Origin: Chloroflexota bacterium
Lineage (GTDB): Bacteria > Chloroflexota > UBA11872
Length of the DNA stretch: 64,000 nt
Reading direction: 5' to 3'
Assembly: GCA_022825895.1 (NCBI GenBank)
Contig: JAJDVX010000041.1
Span: 1 to 64,000 of the forward strand
Position numbers and translations under genes: made by a program. Under the pieces are notes generated by a model that saw nothing but the letters and a program-made list of their open reading frames with translations, did not search any database and was not told the DNA's origin. Shown here piece by piece: positions 39,049-51,044 of this stretch. Each line of letters opens with the position of its first letter. Within the stretch, counting starts at the first letter, position 1.

Positions 39049-39404
39049 GTTCCGATGCCAGCGATACGGATTGCATCTTTTGCGCCATTGCCCGCGGGGA
39101 CATTCCCAGCGACGGGGTGTATGCGGACGACCATGTGATCGCGTTTCGAGACATCAGTCCGCAGGCACCGTCGCACGTGCTCGTCGCACCGCGTCGGCAC
39201 GTGGCGAGCATTGACGAAGTTCGGGACGACCGGGAATTGCTGGGTCGGGTGCTGGCGGCGGCCGTCGCCGTCGCCCAATCCGAGAACCTGGCCGCGTCAG
39301 GCTATCGTCTGGCGACCAACCATGGGCGCGACGGCGCGCAGTCGGTTGCGCATTGGCACGTTCACGTCTTGGGCGGGCGCGCCTTGAGCGGGCGACTGGG
39401 ATAG
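39045..39404 (+). CDS. HIT family protein
   Basis: DCIFCAIARGDIPS; histidine triad SVAHWHVHVLGGR. Confidence 0.93.
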   Translation: MSSDASDTDCIFCAIARGDIPSDGVYADDHVIAFRDISPQAPSHVLVAPRRHVASIDEVRDDRELLGRVLAAAVAVAQSENLAASGYRLATNHGRDGAQSVAHWHVHVLGGRALSGRLG

Positions 39405-39466
39405 GCCGACGGTCCAGTTGCCGTCCGTCCGGCGATTCCGGACGAGCCGGGACGCCGACTTGCGGC

Positions 39467-39495
39467 TTGGAGGGTCGGCGGCGACATGGTATTGT
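39467..39495 (+). promoter_or_regulatory. Candidate promoter upstream of rpoB
   Basis: TTGGAG-N17-TATTGT. Confidence 0.35.
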
Positions 39496-39556
39496 GGGTG
39501 CAACGTGGGGGTGCCCGAATAGCCGCGCGGCTGCGAGTCAACTGAATAGCAACTAC

Positions 39557-39584
39557 CCGACCGGTGTGCGCCGGTTGGGTTTTT
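39557..39584 (+). terminator. Intrinsic terminator/attenuator between HIT gene and rpoB
   Basis: CCGACCGG-TGTGCG-CCGGTTGG then GTTTTT. Confidence 0.75.
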
Positions 39585-39809
39585 GCGCCTTGCGAACAAC
39601 GGGCTCCAAATCAAAAACGGATGTGACGCGCTGACGCAGTTTTTCCGGCAGGGTTCCCGGTTGACCGCCGCTCGAGCGCGTGGGCGCCCTGTGCCCGGCT
39701 ACCGGTCCCACGATTGGTTGTACACCGGACTTCGTCCCGTGCGCCGCGGCAGCGGCCTCAGCGGGCGAAATCGTTTCCGCACGTGGTCGAATGAAGGAGC
39801 AGGCCATTC

Positions 39810-42800
39810 ATGAGTTCTAACGGCACGACTTCGGGCATTGACGAGCGGCATTACGGGCGGGTCCCGAGCATCCTGGATATGCCGCACCTGGTCTCAACGC
39901 AGCTCGAATCGTTCGAACGGTTCAAGAACGAATACCTGCAAGAACTGTTCGCCGAGATCTCGCCCATCCAGGACTTTACGGGGAAGAACCTGGAGCTTCA
40001 CTTTGAGGTGCCCGACGACGCGTTTGACGTGCCGAAGTACACCGAAGAAGCGTGCCGCGAACAGGATCGCACGTACCAGGCGCCACTGCGGGTGAAGGCC
40101 CGGCTGCACAACAAGCAGACCGGCGAAATCAAGGAAATGGTCGTCTACATGGGCGACTTTCCGCTGATGACGCGCCAGGGCACGTTCATTTATAACGGGG
40201 CCGAGCGGGTGGTCGTGAGCCAGTTGGTGCGGTCGCCCGGGGTCTATTTCTCTGCGGAGATTGATCCCGCCACCGGCCGCCGACGCTTCGGCGCCAAGCT
40301 CATTCCCAAGCGCGGCGCCTGGCTGGAGTTCGAGACCAGCAATCAGTCGATGGTCAACGTAAAGATTGACCGCAAGCGGAAGTTGCCCGTTACGACTTTT
40401 CTTCGCGCGATCGAGCCGGCGTTGGGGGACGACGCGGCCTTGCTGGACGCATTTGCCGACGTGGATACGGATCCGGAGCATCGGTTCATTGAATCGACGA
40501 TCGGGCGTGCGGAGACTCGGCGCGACCTGGCCTTCAGCACCGAGGACGGCCTCATCGAGCTGTATCACCGGCTGCGTCCGGGCGACCCGGCCACCGTGGA
40601 CAACGCGCGTTCCCTGATTGAGCAGACGTTCTTCAACATTCGCCGCTACGACCTGGGGCCAGTCGGGCGCTACAAGCTGAACAAGCGCCTCGGGCTCGAG
40701 ACCGACGAAACCACGCGGACGCTCGAGCCGAACGATCTCGTTGCCATCGTGCGCGAGATCGTGCGACTGAACGTGACGCAAGGGGTTCCGGACCACATCG
40801 ACCACCTGGGCAACCGACGTGTCCGCGCCGTTGGCGAACTGTTGGCCGATCAGTTTCGCGTCGGCTTGCTGCGCATGGAGCGAGTGATCAAGGAGCGGAT
40901 GAGCATTCAGAACGCGGCGGAGGCCACGCCGTCGGGGCTGATCAACACGAGGCCCGTGACCGCCGCCGTCAAGGAGTTCTTCGGCGGCAGCCAGCTGTCC
41001 CAATTCATGGACCAGGCCAACCCAATGGCGGAACTTGCCCACAAGCGGCGGCTGAGCGCCATGGGGCCTGGCGGGCTGTCACGGGAGCGCGCCGGATTTG
41101 ATGTGCGCGACGTGCACTACAGTCATTATGGGCGCGTGTGTCCCATCGAGACGCCCGAAGGGCCGAACATCGGGCTGATCAACACGCTGGCAACGCTTGC
41201 CCGCGTCAACTCGTACGGATTCATCGAGACGCCGTATCGGCGTGTGATCACGCGCGTGCCGGCTACCGACGCCGAGGGGCTGCTGGGCCGGACGGTTGCC
41301 AGACCATTTGGTGCGAGCGACGGCGGCCAGCCGGTGGCGCAGGTTGGCGATGTGATTGATGAACCCCTGGCGGCGGCCATTGGCCAGGTGGATGGCGCCG
41401 AGGCACTGGACGTGCGCATTCGGCCGGTGGTGACGGATGAGGTTGAGTACCTGGCGGCCGACGAAGAAGAGCGTCACACGATCGCGCAGGCCAAGACCGT
41501 GCTCAACTCGAAAAACGAAATCGAGTTGGAGCGCGTGTCCGTTCGCCGGGGACCGAATTTCCACGAGGCAGACGCGAGTGAGGTCGAGTACCTGGACTCG
41601 TCGCCGCAGCAGATCGTGAGCCTTGCGACGGCCATGATTCCGTTTCTCGAGCACGACGACGCCAACCGAGCGCTCATGGGCGCCAACATGCAGCGGCAGG
41701 CCGTGCCGTTGATCAAGCCAGAGGCCCCGCTGGTGGCCACCGGCATGGAGGAGGTCAGCGCGCGCGACTCGGGGCACATGCAGTTGGCGGCCGCCGACGG
41801 CGCGGTGACGCACGTGACGTCCCGAGAGATCACGATCGACCATGGAGACGACGGCGGCGAACGCGTTTACCGCCTCCGGAAGTTCGATCGCTCCAATACC
41901 GCGACTTGCATCAGCCAGCGACCGGTGGTGGCCGCCGGCGACTCGGTGACGGCCGGTCAGCCGATCGCCGAGAGCATGGCCACGGCCGACGGCATGATTG
42001 CCCTGGGCCAGAACATCGTGGTGGCCTTCATGTTCTGGGAAGGCGGAAACTACGAGGACGCCATCGTCGTGAGCGAGCGTCTGCTGAAGGATGACGTCTT
42101 TACCTCGATCCACATCGAGAAGTACGAGGTGGAGGCGCGCGACACGAAACTCGGGGCCGAAGAGATCACCCGCGACATTCCGAATCAGAACGAGGAAGCC
42201 CTTCGCAATCTGGACGACACGGGCGTGGTGTATGTGGGGGCCGAGGTTGGGCCGGACGACGTTCTGGTCGGGAAGATCACGCCCAAGGGCGAAACCGAAC
42301 TCTCGGGAGAAGATCGCCTGCTGCGTGCGATCTTCGGTCGCGACGCACGGGAAGTGAAGGACACATCCAAGCACGTGCCGGCTGGCGAGTACGGCCGCGT
42401 TATCGACGTTCGCCGGTTTTCAGCCGACGAGGGCGACGACCTTCAGGCGGGCGTGACCGAGATGATCCGCGTAAGCGTTGCCTCGAAGCGCAAGCTAATG
42501 GTTGGCGACAAGATGGCGGGCCGCCACGGCAACAAGGGCGTGATTTCCATGATCCTGCCGCAAGAGGACATGCCCTATCTGGCGGACGGGACTCCCGTTG
42601 ACATCATTCTGAATCCGCTTGGGGTCGCCTCTCGAATGAACGTGGGGCAGACGCTGGAGACGCACCTTGGATGGGCCGCCGACAAGCTGGCCTTCCGCGC
42701 GATTAGCCCGGTGTTCGACAGCGCCGATGAAGACACGATCGCCGAGGCCCTGACCGAAGCCGATTTGCCGGCGGACGGCAAGGCCGTGCTGTATGACGGC

Positions 42801-43277
42801 CGCACCGGGGAGCGGTTTGACCAGGAAGTCACGGTGGGCGTGATCTACATGATGAAGCTCGGGCACATGGTGGACGACAAGATCCACGCCCGATCCACCG
42901 GGCCCTACTCGCTGATCACTCAGCAGCCGCTTGGCGGCAAGGCGCAAATGGGCGGTCAGCGATTTGGCGAAATGGAAGTCTGGGCGCTGGAGGCCTACGG
43001 GGCCGCGCACACGCTGCAGGAAATGTTGACGGTCAAGTCCGACGACATTCTCGGCCGTGTCAAGACGTACGAAGCCATTGTCAAAGGCGAGTCCATCCTC
43101 GAACCCGGCATTCCCGAGTCTTTCCGGGTGCTGGTGAAGGAGCTGCAGAGTCTTGGCGTTTCCGTGGACATTCTGGACGACGCCGAGGAAGAAATCGCGC
43201 TGGCCGGCGAACACATGCACGACCAGCTGCCCGACCTGGATGGCATCAACATCCAGGGTCGTGAATACCGACTCTAG
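39810..43277 (+). CDS. rpoB: RNA polymerase beta subunit
   Basis: [48 protein letters not shown]. Confidence 0.99.
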   Translation: MSSNGTTSGIDERHYGRVPSILDMPHLVSTQLESFERFKNEYLQELFAEISPIQDFTGKNLELHFEVPDDAFDVPKYTEEACREQDRTYQAPLRVKARLHNKQTGEIKEMVVYMGDFPLMTRQGTFIYNGAERVVVSQLVRSPGVYFSAEIDPATGRRRFGAKLIPKRGAWLEFETSNQSMVNVKIDRKRKLPVTTFLRAIEPALGDDAALLDAFADVDTDPEHRFIESTIGRAETRRDLAFSTEDGLIELYHRLRPGDPATVDNARSLIEQTFFNIRRYDLGPVGRYKLNKRLGLETDETTRTLEPNDLVAIVREIVRLNVTQGVPDHIDHLGNRRVRAVGELLADQFRVGLLRMERVIKERMSIQNAAEATPSGLINTRPVTAAVKEFFGGSQLSQFMDQANPMAELAHKRRLSAMGPGGLSRERAGFDVRDVHYSHYGRVCPIETPEGPNIGLINTLATLARVNSYGFIETPYRRVITRVPATDAEGLLGRTVARPFGASDGGQPVAQVGDVIDEPLAAAIGQVDGAEALDVRIRPVVTDEVEYLAADEEERHTIAQAKTVLNSKNEIELERVSVRRGPNFHEADASEVEYLDSSPQQIVSLATAMIPFLEHDDANRALMGANMQRQAVPLIKPEAPLVATGMEEVSARDSGHMQLAAADGAVTHVTSREITIDHGDDGGERVYRLRKFDRSNTATCISQRPVVAAGDSVTAGQPIAESMATADGMIALGQNIVVAFMFWEGGNYEDAIVVSERLLKDDVFTSIHIEKYEVEARDTKLGAEEITRDIPNQNEEALRNLDDTGVVYVGAEVGPDDVLVGKITPKGETELSGEDRLLRAIFGRDAREVKDTSKHVPAGEYGRVIDVRRFSADEGDDLQAGVTEMIRVSVASKRKLMVGDKMAGRHGNKGVISMILPQEDMPYLADGTPVDIILNPLGVASRMNVGQTLETHLGWAADKLAFRAISPVFDSADEDTIAEALTEADLPADGKAVLYDGRTGERFDQEVTVGVIYMMKLGHMVDDKIHARSTGPYSLITQQPLGGKAQMGGQRFGEMEVWALEAYGAAHTLQEMLTVKSDDILGRVKTYEAIVKGESILEPGIPESFRVLVKELQSLGVSVDILDDAEEEIALAGEHMHDQLPDLDGINIQGREYRL

Positions 43278-43291
43278 GAGGACCCGAACGA

Positions 43292-46200
43292 ATGCTTGAG
43301 GTCAACAAGTTCAGCGCGATTCGGATCCACCTGGCGTCCCCCGACCAGGTTCGGTCCTGGTCCTACGGCGAGGTGGCCAAGCCGGAGACCATCAATTACC
43401 GCACGCTGAAGCCGGAGCGGGACGGCCTGTTCTGCGAACGCATCTTCGGTCCGACGAAGGACTGGGAGTGCGCCTGCGGCAAGTACAAGCGCGTGCGCTT
43501 TCGAGGGATCATCTGCGACAAGTGCGGCGTTGAAGTCACACGCTCACGCGTTCGTCGTGAGCGGATGGGGCACATTGAGCTGGCGGCGCCAATTACCCAC
43601 ATCTGGTTTTTGAAGGGGACGCCCAGCCGAATCGGACAAGTTCTGGACATTACGCCGCGCGACCTGGAGAAGATCGTCTACTTCGCCTCGTTCATCATTA
43701 CCGACCTGAATGAGGCTGAGCGCGACGAGGCGCTTGGCCGAGTTGATGAGGACCTGGCCGGCCGAATCGAGGACGTCGAGGATTCGGCGGCCATGCGTCT
43801 TGCGGATGAGAGTCGACGGCTGGACGATCAGACCGCGCAGCTGGACGCGCAGCTGGCCGATGAACTGAAGCGCCTGGACAGCGAGGCGCAGGCGAGTGTG
43901 GACTCCATTAACCAGGAGACTGCGGGCGTCCGCAACCTATTGGCCGCCGTGGGCCAGCGGAAGCTGGAAGACGCTGCCGAGCTGAGCTGGTTGCCCGAAG
44001 CCTTTGTGGCCGCTGGCGAGGTACCCCCCGCGGACGCTCTATCCAAGCTGGACGCGGCGACCGAGGCGGCTATTGCCGAAGTCACGTCCCGATTCGACGC
44101 CGAGAAGTCCGGCGCGCGAGATCGATTCAATGCGACCAAGGCCGTCGAGCGACGCGAGAGCGAGCAGGCGGTGACGGGCATTGAGGAGGATCGGCGCCGG
44201 GAAGTCGACGATGCCCGGGAATACTACGAGCAGCGCCGGAAGGACCTGGCCACGCTGGAGCTTCACCAACTGCTCTCGGAGCCACGCTATCAGCAGTTGT
44301 CGCACACGTGCGGCGACATCTTCGAGGCCGGAATCGGCGCGGAGGCCGTTCGTGACCTGATCACTAACGTCGACCTGGATGATCTGGCGGATTTCCTGCG
44401 CGAAGAGTTGGAGGCCAACTCCATTCAGCGACGCAAGAAGGCCGCCAAGCGGCTGAAGGTGGTGGAGGCGTTTCGACGCTCGGGCAACCGCCCGGAGTGG
44501 ATGATTCTGAACGTGCTGCCAGTGCTGCCGCCGGAACTCCGACCGATGGTTCAACTGGACGGCGGACGGTTTGCGACGAGCGATCTGAACGATCTCTATC
44601 GACGGGTCATTAACCGCAATAACCGCCTCAAGCGCCTGGTAGAGCTTGGCGCGCCGGAGATCATCGTGCGCAACGAGAAGCGCATGCTCCAGGAAGCCGT
44701 GGACGCGCTGATCGACAATGGCCGACGCGGGCGGGCCGTGACCGGCTCATCCAACCATCCCTACAAGTCGCTGAGCGACCTCCTGCGCGGAAAGCAGGGT
44801 CGGTTCCGCCAAAACCTGCTGGGCAAGCGCGTGGACTACTCCGGTCGATCCGTGATCGTGGTTGGGCCGCACCTGAACCTGAACCAGTGTGGTCTACCGA
44901 CCAAGATGGCCCTTGAGCTTTTCAAGCCCTTCGTGATGCGAAAACTCGTGGACGACGGGCACGCCAGCAATATCAAGAGTGCCAAGCGGATGGTCGAGCA
45001 TCCCGAACCGCTGGTCTGGGACGCGCTTGAAGAGGTAACTCGCGACCATCCCGTGTTGCTCAACCGCGCCCCGACGCTGCACCGCCTGGGGATCCAGGCG
45101 TTCGACATCGTGCTGGTGAGCGGCAGCGCCATCCAGATTCATCCGCTGGTTTGCACGGCGTTCAACGCGGACTTCGATGGCGACCAAATGGCCGTGCATG
45201 TGCCGCTCAGCCGGGCGGCGCAAGACGAAGCCCGCCACATCATGAAGAGCACCCACAACATCTTGTCGCCCGCGGACGGTACGCCGATCGTGAGTCCAAC
45301 GAAGGACATGGTGCTGGGGGCGTACTACCTCACGGAGGTCAGGGACGGCGCGACGGGCGAGGGCAAGCTCTTCGCCAATTTCGCTGACGCCGTGCTTGCT
45401 TTCGAACACGGGGTCGCGGACTTGCAAGCGCTGGTCCGCCTGCGGGTAACGCCGGAGGACTTCCCCGACGCGGCCATGGGGCAGGACGGTCCGGTCATCA
45501 TTGAGACGACGGTCGGGCGGATCATGCTGAATCAAGCGATTCCGCGGGACCTTCGCTTCGTCAATGAACGCCTGGACAAGGGTGGCTTGCGGCGAGTGAT
45601 CGAAATGGTCTTCTTCAACACCAACATGGACGTGACAGGTGAGGTAGCCAACCAGCTCAAGAACCTGGGCATGTACTGGGCTACCCGGTCCGGCGTCACG
45701 ATGGGGATCAAAGATCTTGAGATTCCCGACGTGAAGCGCAAGGTCGAGCAGGAGACCGACGACCGCGTCAGCGGCATTCGCGCGAGCTACGAGGACGGGC
45801 TCATCACGGACGACGAGCGGTATCGCCTGACGGTTAAGGCGTGGACCGACGCGATGGCGACGGTTTCCAGTTCCGTTGAAGAGAGCATGGACGAGATGAG
45901 CCCAGTGTTCATGATGGGCAATTCAGGCGCCGCCAAGGGGAATTTCGACCAGATTCGGCAGATTTCGGGTATGCGAGGTCTCATGTCGAACCCTTCCGGC
46001 CGGATCATTGAGATGCCGGTGCGGGCGAACTTCCGCGAGGGCATGTCAACGCACGAGTACTTCATTTCCACGCATGGCGGGCGCAAGGGCCTGGCCGACA
46101 CGGCCCTGCGTACGGCGGACAGTGGCTATCTGACCCGCCGCCTGGTTGACGTGGCCCAAGATGTGATTGTGATGGGTGACGACTGCGGCACCCTGGACGG

Positions 46201-47881
46201 GATTCCGGTTGAAACCGGCGACCTGGACGAAGTGCTGGACTCGGTGGGCGTTCGATGCTTCGGACGGTTTCCCGCCCGCCCGATCGTTCATCCGGAGACC
46301 GGGGAGATCATCGTGCCCCTGGGCACCCTGATTGATCATGAACTCGTAAAGGTGATCGACAGCGCCGGGGTGGAGGCGGCCGTGGTTCGGTCGCCGATGA
46401 CCTGCGCCAATGCTCGGGGTCTTTGCCAGATGTGCTACGGCATGGATCTGGCTCGCCATGACCTGGTGGCCGAGGGGACCGCCGTTGGGATTATCGCCGC
46501 GCAGTCGATGGGCGAACCCGCGACTCAGCTGACGATGCGTACGTTCCACCTTGGCGGCATTGCGACGGGTGCCGACATTGTGGACAAGGAACAAGGGCTT
46601 CCGCGGGTGCAGGAGCTGTTTGAGGCTCGCATTCCCAAGGGCGTCGCCGTGATGAGTGACATCGACGGTACGGTTGAGGTCATTGACGACGACGAGCAGC
46701 GCCGAGTTCGGGTTGTTTCAGCCCACGTGCACGAGTACGACTACGTGCTTGAACCCGGGATGGTCCCGATCGTGGACGACGGGGCCGACGTGGCGAGAAA
46801 CGCCGTGCTTGCCGTGCCACAAGTCCAGGCTGATGATCTCCTGGCTCGCAAGGCCAAGAGCAAGTCGAACACGATCAGTAAACGGGCGCTGGCCAAGGTC
46901 GCCAGTATCGGCGTGACAGCCGAGGCGGAGGGCGTGGTCGAGCTTCATGATGGCCGGATCGTCGTTCGCGCCGAGGATGAGGATGTCAGCGAGTACCCGG
47001 TATCGCCGGCCTCCGAACTGCGCGTGCACAGCGGTGACTTTGTGCGGGTGGGCGATCAACTCACGGAGGGTCCGCTCAACCCCCACGACATTCTGCGCCT
47101 TCGAGGCCGCGCCGAGTTGCAGCAGTACATCGTCAGCGAAGTTCAGCGGGTGTACCGAATGGTCGGCGTGGCGGTGAATGACAAGCACATCGAGATCATC
47201 ATCCGGCAGATGCTGCGTCACGACGCGGTGGATACTCCGGGCGAAACGACGCTCTTGCCGGGCACGCTGGTCGATCGGTCCACGCTGGCGGAGACCAACG
47301 TGCAGGTGGCGGAGACGGGCGGTCGGATTGCGGATTCTCACGAAGTCCTGCTGGGTGTGACCAAGGCATCTCTGAATAACGAGAGCTTCCTGGCCGCCGC
47401 GTCGTTCCAGGACACGACGCGCGTCCTGACCGAAGCCGTGGTGGAAGGCAAGACGGATCACCTGCACGGGCTGAAAGAAAACGTGATCATCGGAAAGCTC
47501 ATCCCGGCCGGAACCGGCTGGGATCGGTATCACGGTCCGGAGCTCGAAGCTCCGAGCCAGTCCGATGTCCTGATCGACACGGAGGCCATGCACATGGCCG
47601 AAGGTGTGTCGCTGGAAGACTTGCGCGAGGATAACGGCGCGGGTGACGTCACCGACGCTGATGACAGCCCGCAGGCAGGCGTTGTGACGGCCGGTGCGCC
47701 GCCAATGGACGCTGCCGAGAGCGATTTGCTGGCGGGCATCGATACGAATCGACCCGGCGCGAGTGACGATTTCGCGGACTTCCTGCGGCCCGTGGACGAG
47801 GCCGGCATCGACGAGTCTTCGGCGGTGCGCCTGGACCCGACGACGGACGGCGACAGCGTTGACGACGGGGATGGCCGGTGA
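43292..47881 (+). CDS. rpoC: RNA polymerase beta' subunit
   Basis: [17 protein letters not shown]-terminal zinc finger CACGK...CDKCGVEV. Confidence 0.99.
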   Translation: MLEVNKFSAIRIHLASPDQVRSWSYGEVAKPETINYRTLKPERDGLFCERIFGPTKDWECACGKYKRVRFRGIICDKCGVEVTRSRVRRERMGHIELAAPITHIWFLKGTPSRIGQVLDITPRDLEKIVYFASFIITDLNEAERDEALGRVDEDLAGRIEDVEDSAAMRLADESRRLDDQTAQLDAQLADELKRLDSEAQASVDSINQETAGVRNLLAAVGQRKLEDAAELSWLPEAFVAAGEVPPADALSKLDAATEAAIAEVTSRFDAEKSGARDRFNATKAVERRESEQAVTGIEEDRRREVDDAREYYEQRRKDLATLELHQLLSEPRYQQLSHTCGDIFEAGIGAEAVRDLITNVDLDDLADFLREELEANSIQRRKKAAKRLKVVEAFRRSGNRPEWMILNVLPVLPPELRPMVQLDGGRFATSDLNDLYRRVINRNNRLKRLVELGAPEIIVRNEKRMLQEAVDALIDNGRRGRAVTGSSNHPYKSLSDLLRGKQGRFRQNLLGKRVDYSGRSVIVVGPHLNLNQCGLPTKMALELFKPFVMRKLVDDGHASNIKSAKRMVEHPEPLVWDALEEVTRDHPVLLNRAPTLHRLGIQAFDIVLVSGSAIQIHPLVCTAFNADFDGDQMAVHVPLSRAAQDEARHIMKSTHNILSPADGTPIVSPTKDMVLGAYYLTEVRDGATGEGKLFANFADAVLAFEHGVADLQALVRLRVTPEDFPDAAMGQDGPVIIETTVGRIMLNQAIPRDLRFVNERLDKGGLRRVIEMVFFNTNMDVTGEVANQLKNLGMYWATRSGVTMGIKDLEIPDVKRKVEQETDDRVSGIRASYEDGLITDDERYRLTVKAWTDAMATVSSSVEESMDEMSPVFMMGNSGAAKGNFDQIRQISGMRGLMSNPSGRIIEMPVRANFREGMSTHEYFISTHGGRKGLADTALRTADSGYLTRRLVDVAQDVIVMGDDCGTLDGIPVETGDLDEVLDSVGVRCFGRFPARPIVHPETGEIIVPLGTLIDHELVKVIDSAGVEAAVVRSPMTCANARGLCQMCYGMDLARHDLVAEGTAVGIIAAQSMGEPATQLTMRTFHLGGIATGADIVDKEQGLPRVQELFEARIPKGVAVMSDIDGTVEVIDDDEQRRVRVVSAHVHEYDYVLEPGMVPIVDDGADVARNAVLAVPQVQADDLLARKAKSKSNTISKRALAKVASIGVTAEAEGVVELHDGRIVVRAEDEDVSEYPVSPASELRVHSGDFVRVGDQLTEGPLNPHDILRLRGRAELQQYIVSEVQRVYRMVGVAVNDKHIEIIIRQMLRHDAVDTPGETTLLPGTLVDRSTLAETNVQVAETGGRIADSHEVLLGVTKASLNNESFLAAASFQDTTRVLTEAVVEGKTDHLHGLKENVIIGKLIPAGTGWDRYHGPELEAPSQSDVLIDTEAMHMAEGVSLEDLREDNGAGDVTDADDSPQAGVVTAGAPPMDAAESDLLAGIDTNRPGASDDFADFLRPVDEAGIDESSAVRLDPTTDGDSVDDGDGR

Positions 47882-47953
47882 TAGGCTCGTCGCTGCCGTG
47901 GCTGGCCCTGTGCCGCCGGGCATTTTCTACGTAAGGGCTCTGAAGGTCACCTC

Positions 47954-48367
47954 GTGCCTACAATTAATCAACTCGTCCGTAAGGGGCGCAAGCAACGCCG
48001 AAGCAAACTCAAGGCGCCAGCGTTGCATTACTCGTACAACGGACTGCGACGTCGTATGCAGCGGGGCGATGGCTCGCCCCAAAAGCGTGGCGTATGCACC
48101 TTAGTGCGAACCGTTACCCCGAAGAAGCCGAATTCGGCGCTACGGAAAGTTGCGCGCGTTCGGCTTTCAAACGGGATTGAAGTCACGGCGTACATTCCGG
48201 GTGAGGGGCATCGGCTGCAGGAGCACTCGGTGGTGTTGATTCGCGGTGGTCGCGTGCGCGATCTCCCAGGCGTCCGGTACCACATTGTGCGTGGAACCCT
48301 TGACGCTGACGGTGTCGAGGGTCGTCGACGCAGCCGGTCCAAGTACGGCGCAAAGCGCGACGCCTAG
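47954..48367 (+). CDS. rpsL: 30S ribosomal protein S12
   Basis: [30 protein letters not shown]. Confidence 0.97.
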   Translation: MPTINQLVRKGRKQRRSKLKAPALHYSYNGLRRRMQRGDGSPQKRGVCTLVRTVTPKKPNSALRKVARVRLSNGIEVTAYIPGEGHRLQEHSVVLIRGGRVRDLPGVRYHIVRGTLDADGVEGRRRSRSKYGAKRDA

Positions 48368-48439
48368 CTCGCTGAATCGGAAGTCCCTGCCCATGACGTT
48401 GCCCACAGCAGCCGCTCCGCCGCGTGCGAGTCGCGCCTG

Positions 48440-48910
48440 ATGCCGCGTCGCAAGCGACCGGAACGTCGCGTGATTCCGCCAGACCCTCGATTCAACAACC
48501 GCACCGTGCAGCGGTTTATCAACAAGGTGATGCGAAGCGGCAAGAAGTCGCTGTCGCAGCGGATCGTATATAACGCCTTCGACATTATTGAAGGTCGGAC
48601 CGGCGCACCGGCGATTGACGTGTTCGAGGCCGCCGTACGTAATGCGATGCCCCAAGTCGAAGTCAAGCCGCGTCGTGTCGGCGGCGCCAATTACCAGGTC
48701 CCCGTGGAAATCCGCGGGGACCGGCGCTATTCGCTGGCCGTGCGCTGGCTGATTGATGCATCCCGCAATCGGGGTGGCCGGTCTATGCCCGAACGCCTGG
48801 CCGCCGAGTTGATGGAAGCGGCTGACGGGCAGGGTGGCGCCGTGCGACGGCGGGATGAAATGCATCGAATGGCGGAAGCGAACCGAGCGTTCGCGATTTA
48901 CGCGTATTAG
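48440..48910 (+). CDS. rpsG: 30S ribosomal protein S7
   Basis: [31 protein letters not shown]. Confidence 0.97.
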   Translation: MPRRKRPERRVIPPDPRFNNRTVQRFINKVMRSGKKSLSQRIVYNAFDIIEGRTGAPAIDVFEAAVRNAMPQVEVKPRRVGGANYQVPVEIRGDRRYSLAVRWLIDASRNRGGRSMPERLAAELMEAADGQGGAVRRRDEMHRMAEANRAFAIYAY

Positions 48911-48942
48911 CCCGTCTGCCTGAACCCCGGAACACGAGGCCC

Positions 48943-51015
48943 ATGAACACCCTGGATATTTCGCGTACGCGCAACATTGGAATCATTGCCCACATTGACG
49001 CGGGCAAGACGACCACTACGGAACGCATTCTGTTCTTTTGTGGCCGGATTCACCGCGTGGGCGAGGTGCACGACGGCAACGCCCAGATGGACTGGATGGC
49101 GCAGGAGCGTGAGCGCGGCATCACGATTGTGGCCGCCGCGACCACGGCGTCCTGGAACGATCACCGGATCAACATTATCGATACGCCAGGTCACGTTGAT
49201 TTCACCGCCGAGGTGGAACGTTCGTTGCGCGTCCTCGATGGTGGAGTTGTCGTGTTTGATGCGGTCAATGGCGTGGAGCCACAGTCGGAAACCGTCTGGC
49301 GGCAGGCCGACCGATACAGCGTTCCGCGGGTGGCCTTTATCAACAAGATGGACCGGCGCGGGGCGGACTTTGACGCAACGATCGATTCGATTCGCGACCG
49401 ACTTGGCGCCAATCCGGTGCCCATTCAGATCCCCATTGGCTTTGAAGCGGAGTTCGACGGTGTGGTCGATCTGGTGACGATGGAGGCAATTCGCTGGTCG
49501 CCGGACCGTCTGGCGGCTCCCGTGCGAGGGCCAGTTCCGGACGAGCTTGAAGCAGCCGCCCTGGACGCTCGTGAGCGAATGGTGGAGGCGCTGGCCGAAC
49601 TTGATGACGACGTGGCCGTCAAGTATCTGGACGGCGAGGAACTGAGCACGAATGAGCTCATGGCGGCCGTGCGTCAAATGACGGTTCGGGCGCAGGGTGT
49701 TCCGGTGCTGATGGGCTCCGCGTTGCGCAACAAGGGCATCGAGCCATTGCTCGACGCGATCACGGCCTATTTGCCCTCGCCTCTCGACGTGCCGCCGGTG
49801 ACCGGAATCAATCCGAAGACCGGCGCGGAGGAACAACGCCGACCAGCGGAGGACGATCCGTTTACGGCGATTGCGTTCAAGATCGTGGCTGACCCGCATG
49901 CCGGCAAGCTGGCGTATTTCCGGGTGTATTCGGGATCGATCGAGCCTGGCGGTACCGTGCTGAATACGGCCGCCGGCAAGCGGGAGCGCCTATCGCGGGT
50001 GCTTCGCATGCACGCCGATAAGCGCGAGGAAGTTTCGGAGACGATCCGGTACGGCGACATCCTGGCCGCCGTGGGCGTCCGCTCCACAAACACCGGCGAT
50101 ACCCTGACGGATCCCAAGTACCCGCTGCAGTTGGAGTCCATTACCTTTCCCGAGCCGGTGGTCACAATTGCGATCGAGCCGAGGAGCCGGGGCGATCAGG
50201 ACAAGATCATCGATGCGCTGCGACGGCTTGGTGAGGAAGACCCGACGTTTCGCATCAGCGCCAACGAGGAGACGGGGCAGACGCTGATTGCCGGCATGGG
50301 TGAGTTGCATCTTGAAGTCATCGTGGACCGGCTGCTGCGTGAGTACCGCGTGGGCGCCAATGTCGGACGGCCGCAAGTGTCGTATCGGGAGCGGCCGCGG
50401 CGCGAAAGCACCGGGCGGGGGCGCTTTGTCCGACAGACTGGCGGCCGCGGGCAGTACGGTGATGTGACGGTTGAGCTTGAGCCGCTGCCGCTGGGTACGG
50501 GCGTTCAGATTGAGCGTCGCATTGTCGGTGGCGCGATTCCCGTGCAGTTCATTCCGGCGGCCGAGCGAGGAGCGGCGCGTCGGTTGACAAGCGGCCCACA
50601 AGGCATGGAGGTCACTGACGTACGCATCACGCTTGTGGACGGCTCGTACCACGAGGTCGATTCGTCGGAGCTTGCCTTTGAAATCGCCGGCGCCATGGCC
50701 GTGGAAGACGCGCTGAACAGGGCGAAAACGGATGTCATGGAGCCGTTGATGAGCGTCCAGGTCGTCGTTCCCGAGGACTACGTGGGCGACACGCTGGCCG
50801 GACTGGCCGCGAAGCGCGGCACCATTCACGGCGCCGACATGCGTGGCGGGTCGCACATTCTCGTGGCGGAGGTACCGCTGGCGACGATGTTCGGGTACGC
50901 TAACGAGTTGCGTTCGGCGACTCAGGGTCGCGGGACGTTTTCCATGGAGTTTTCCCACTACGCGGTGACTCAACGAGCGGGTGCCGCGGATGGACTTCTG
51001 ACGCCGGTTTCTTAA
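48943..51015 (+). CDS. fusA: Elongation factor G
   Basis: [21 protein letters not shown]. Confidence 0.97.
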   Translation: MNTLDISRTRNIGIIAHIDAGKTTTTERILFFCGRIHRVGEVHDGNAQMDWMAQERERGITIVAAATTASWNDHRINIIDTPGHVDFTAEVERSLRVLDGGVVVFDAVNGVEPQSETVWRQADRYSVPRVAFINKMDRRGADFDATIDSIRDRLGANPVPIQIPIGFEAEFDGVVDLVTMEAIRWSPDRLAAPVRGPVPDELEAAALDARERMVEALAELDDDVAVKYLDGEELSTNELMAAVRQMTVRAQGVPVLMGSALRNKGIEPLLDAITAYLPSPLDVPPVTGINPKTGAEEQRRPAEDDPFTAIAFKIVADPHAGKLAYFRVYSGSIEPGGTVLNTAAGKRERLSRVLRMHADKREEVSETIRYGDILAAVGVRSTNTGDTLTDPKYPLQLESITFPEPVVTIAIEPRSRGDQDKIIDALRRLGEEDPTFRISANEETGQTLIAGMGELHLEVIVDRLLREYRVGANVGRPQVSYRERPRRESTGRGRFVRQTGGRGQYGDVTVELEPLPLGTGVQIERRIVGGAIPVQFIPAAERGAARRLTSGPQGMEVTDVRITLVDGSYHEVDSSELAFEIAGAMAVEDALNRAKTDVMEPLMSVQVVVPEDYVGDTLAGLAAKRGTIHGADMRGGSHILVAEVPLATMFGYANELRSATQGRGTFSMEFSHYAVTQRAGAADGLLTPVS

Positions 51016-51044
51016 CCGCGCACTGCGCAGGAGCACAGGAGCGA

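Noticed and set aside
39640-39660. T-run at CAGTTTTTCCGG as a second terminator before rpoB
   Set aside because: No convincing stem directly upstream of the T-run.
40960-41110. Rifampicin-resistance signature in RpoB
   Set aside because: Cluster I ([29 protein letters not shown]) keeps the key Asp516, His526, Arg529 and Ser531 equivalents; remaining differences look lineage-level.
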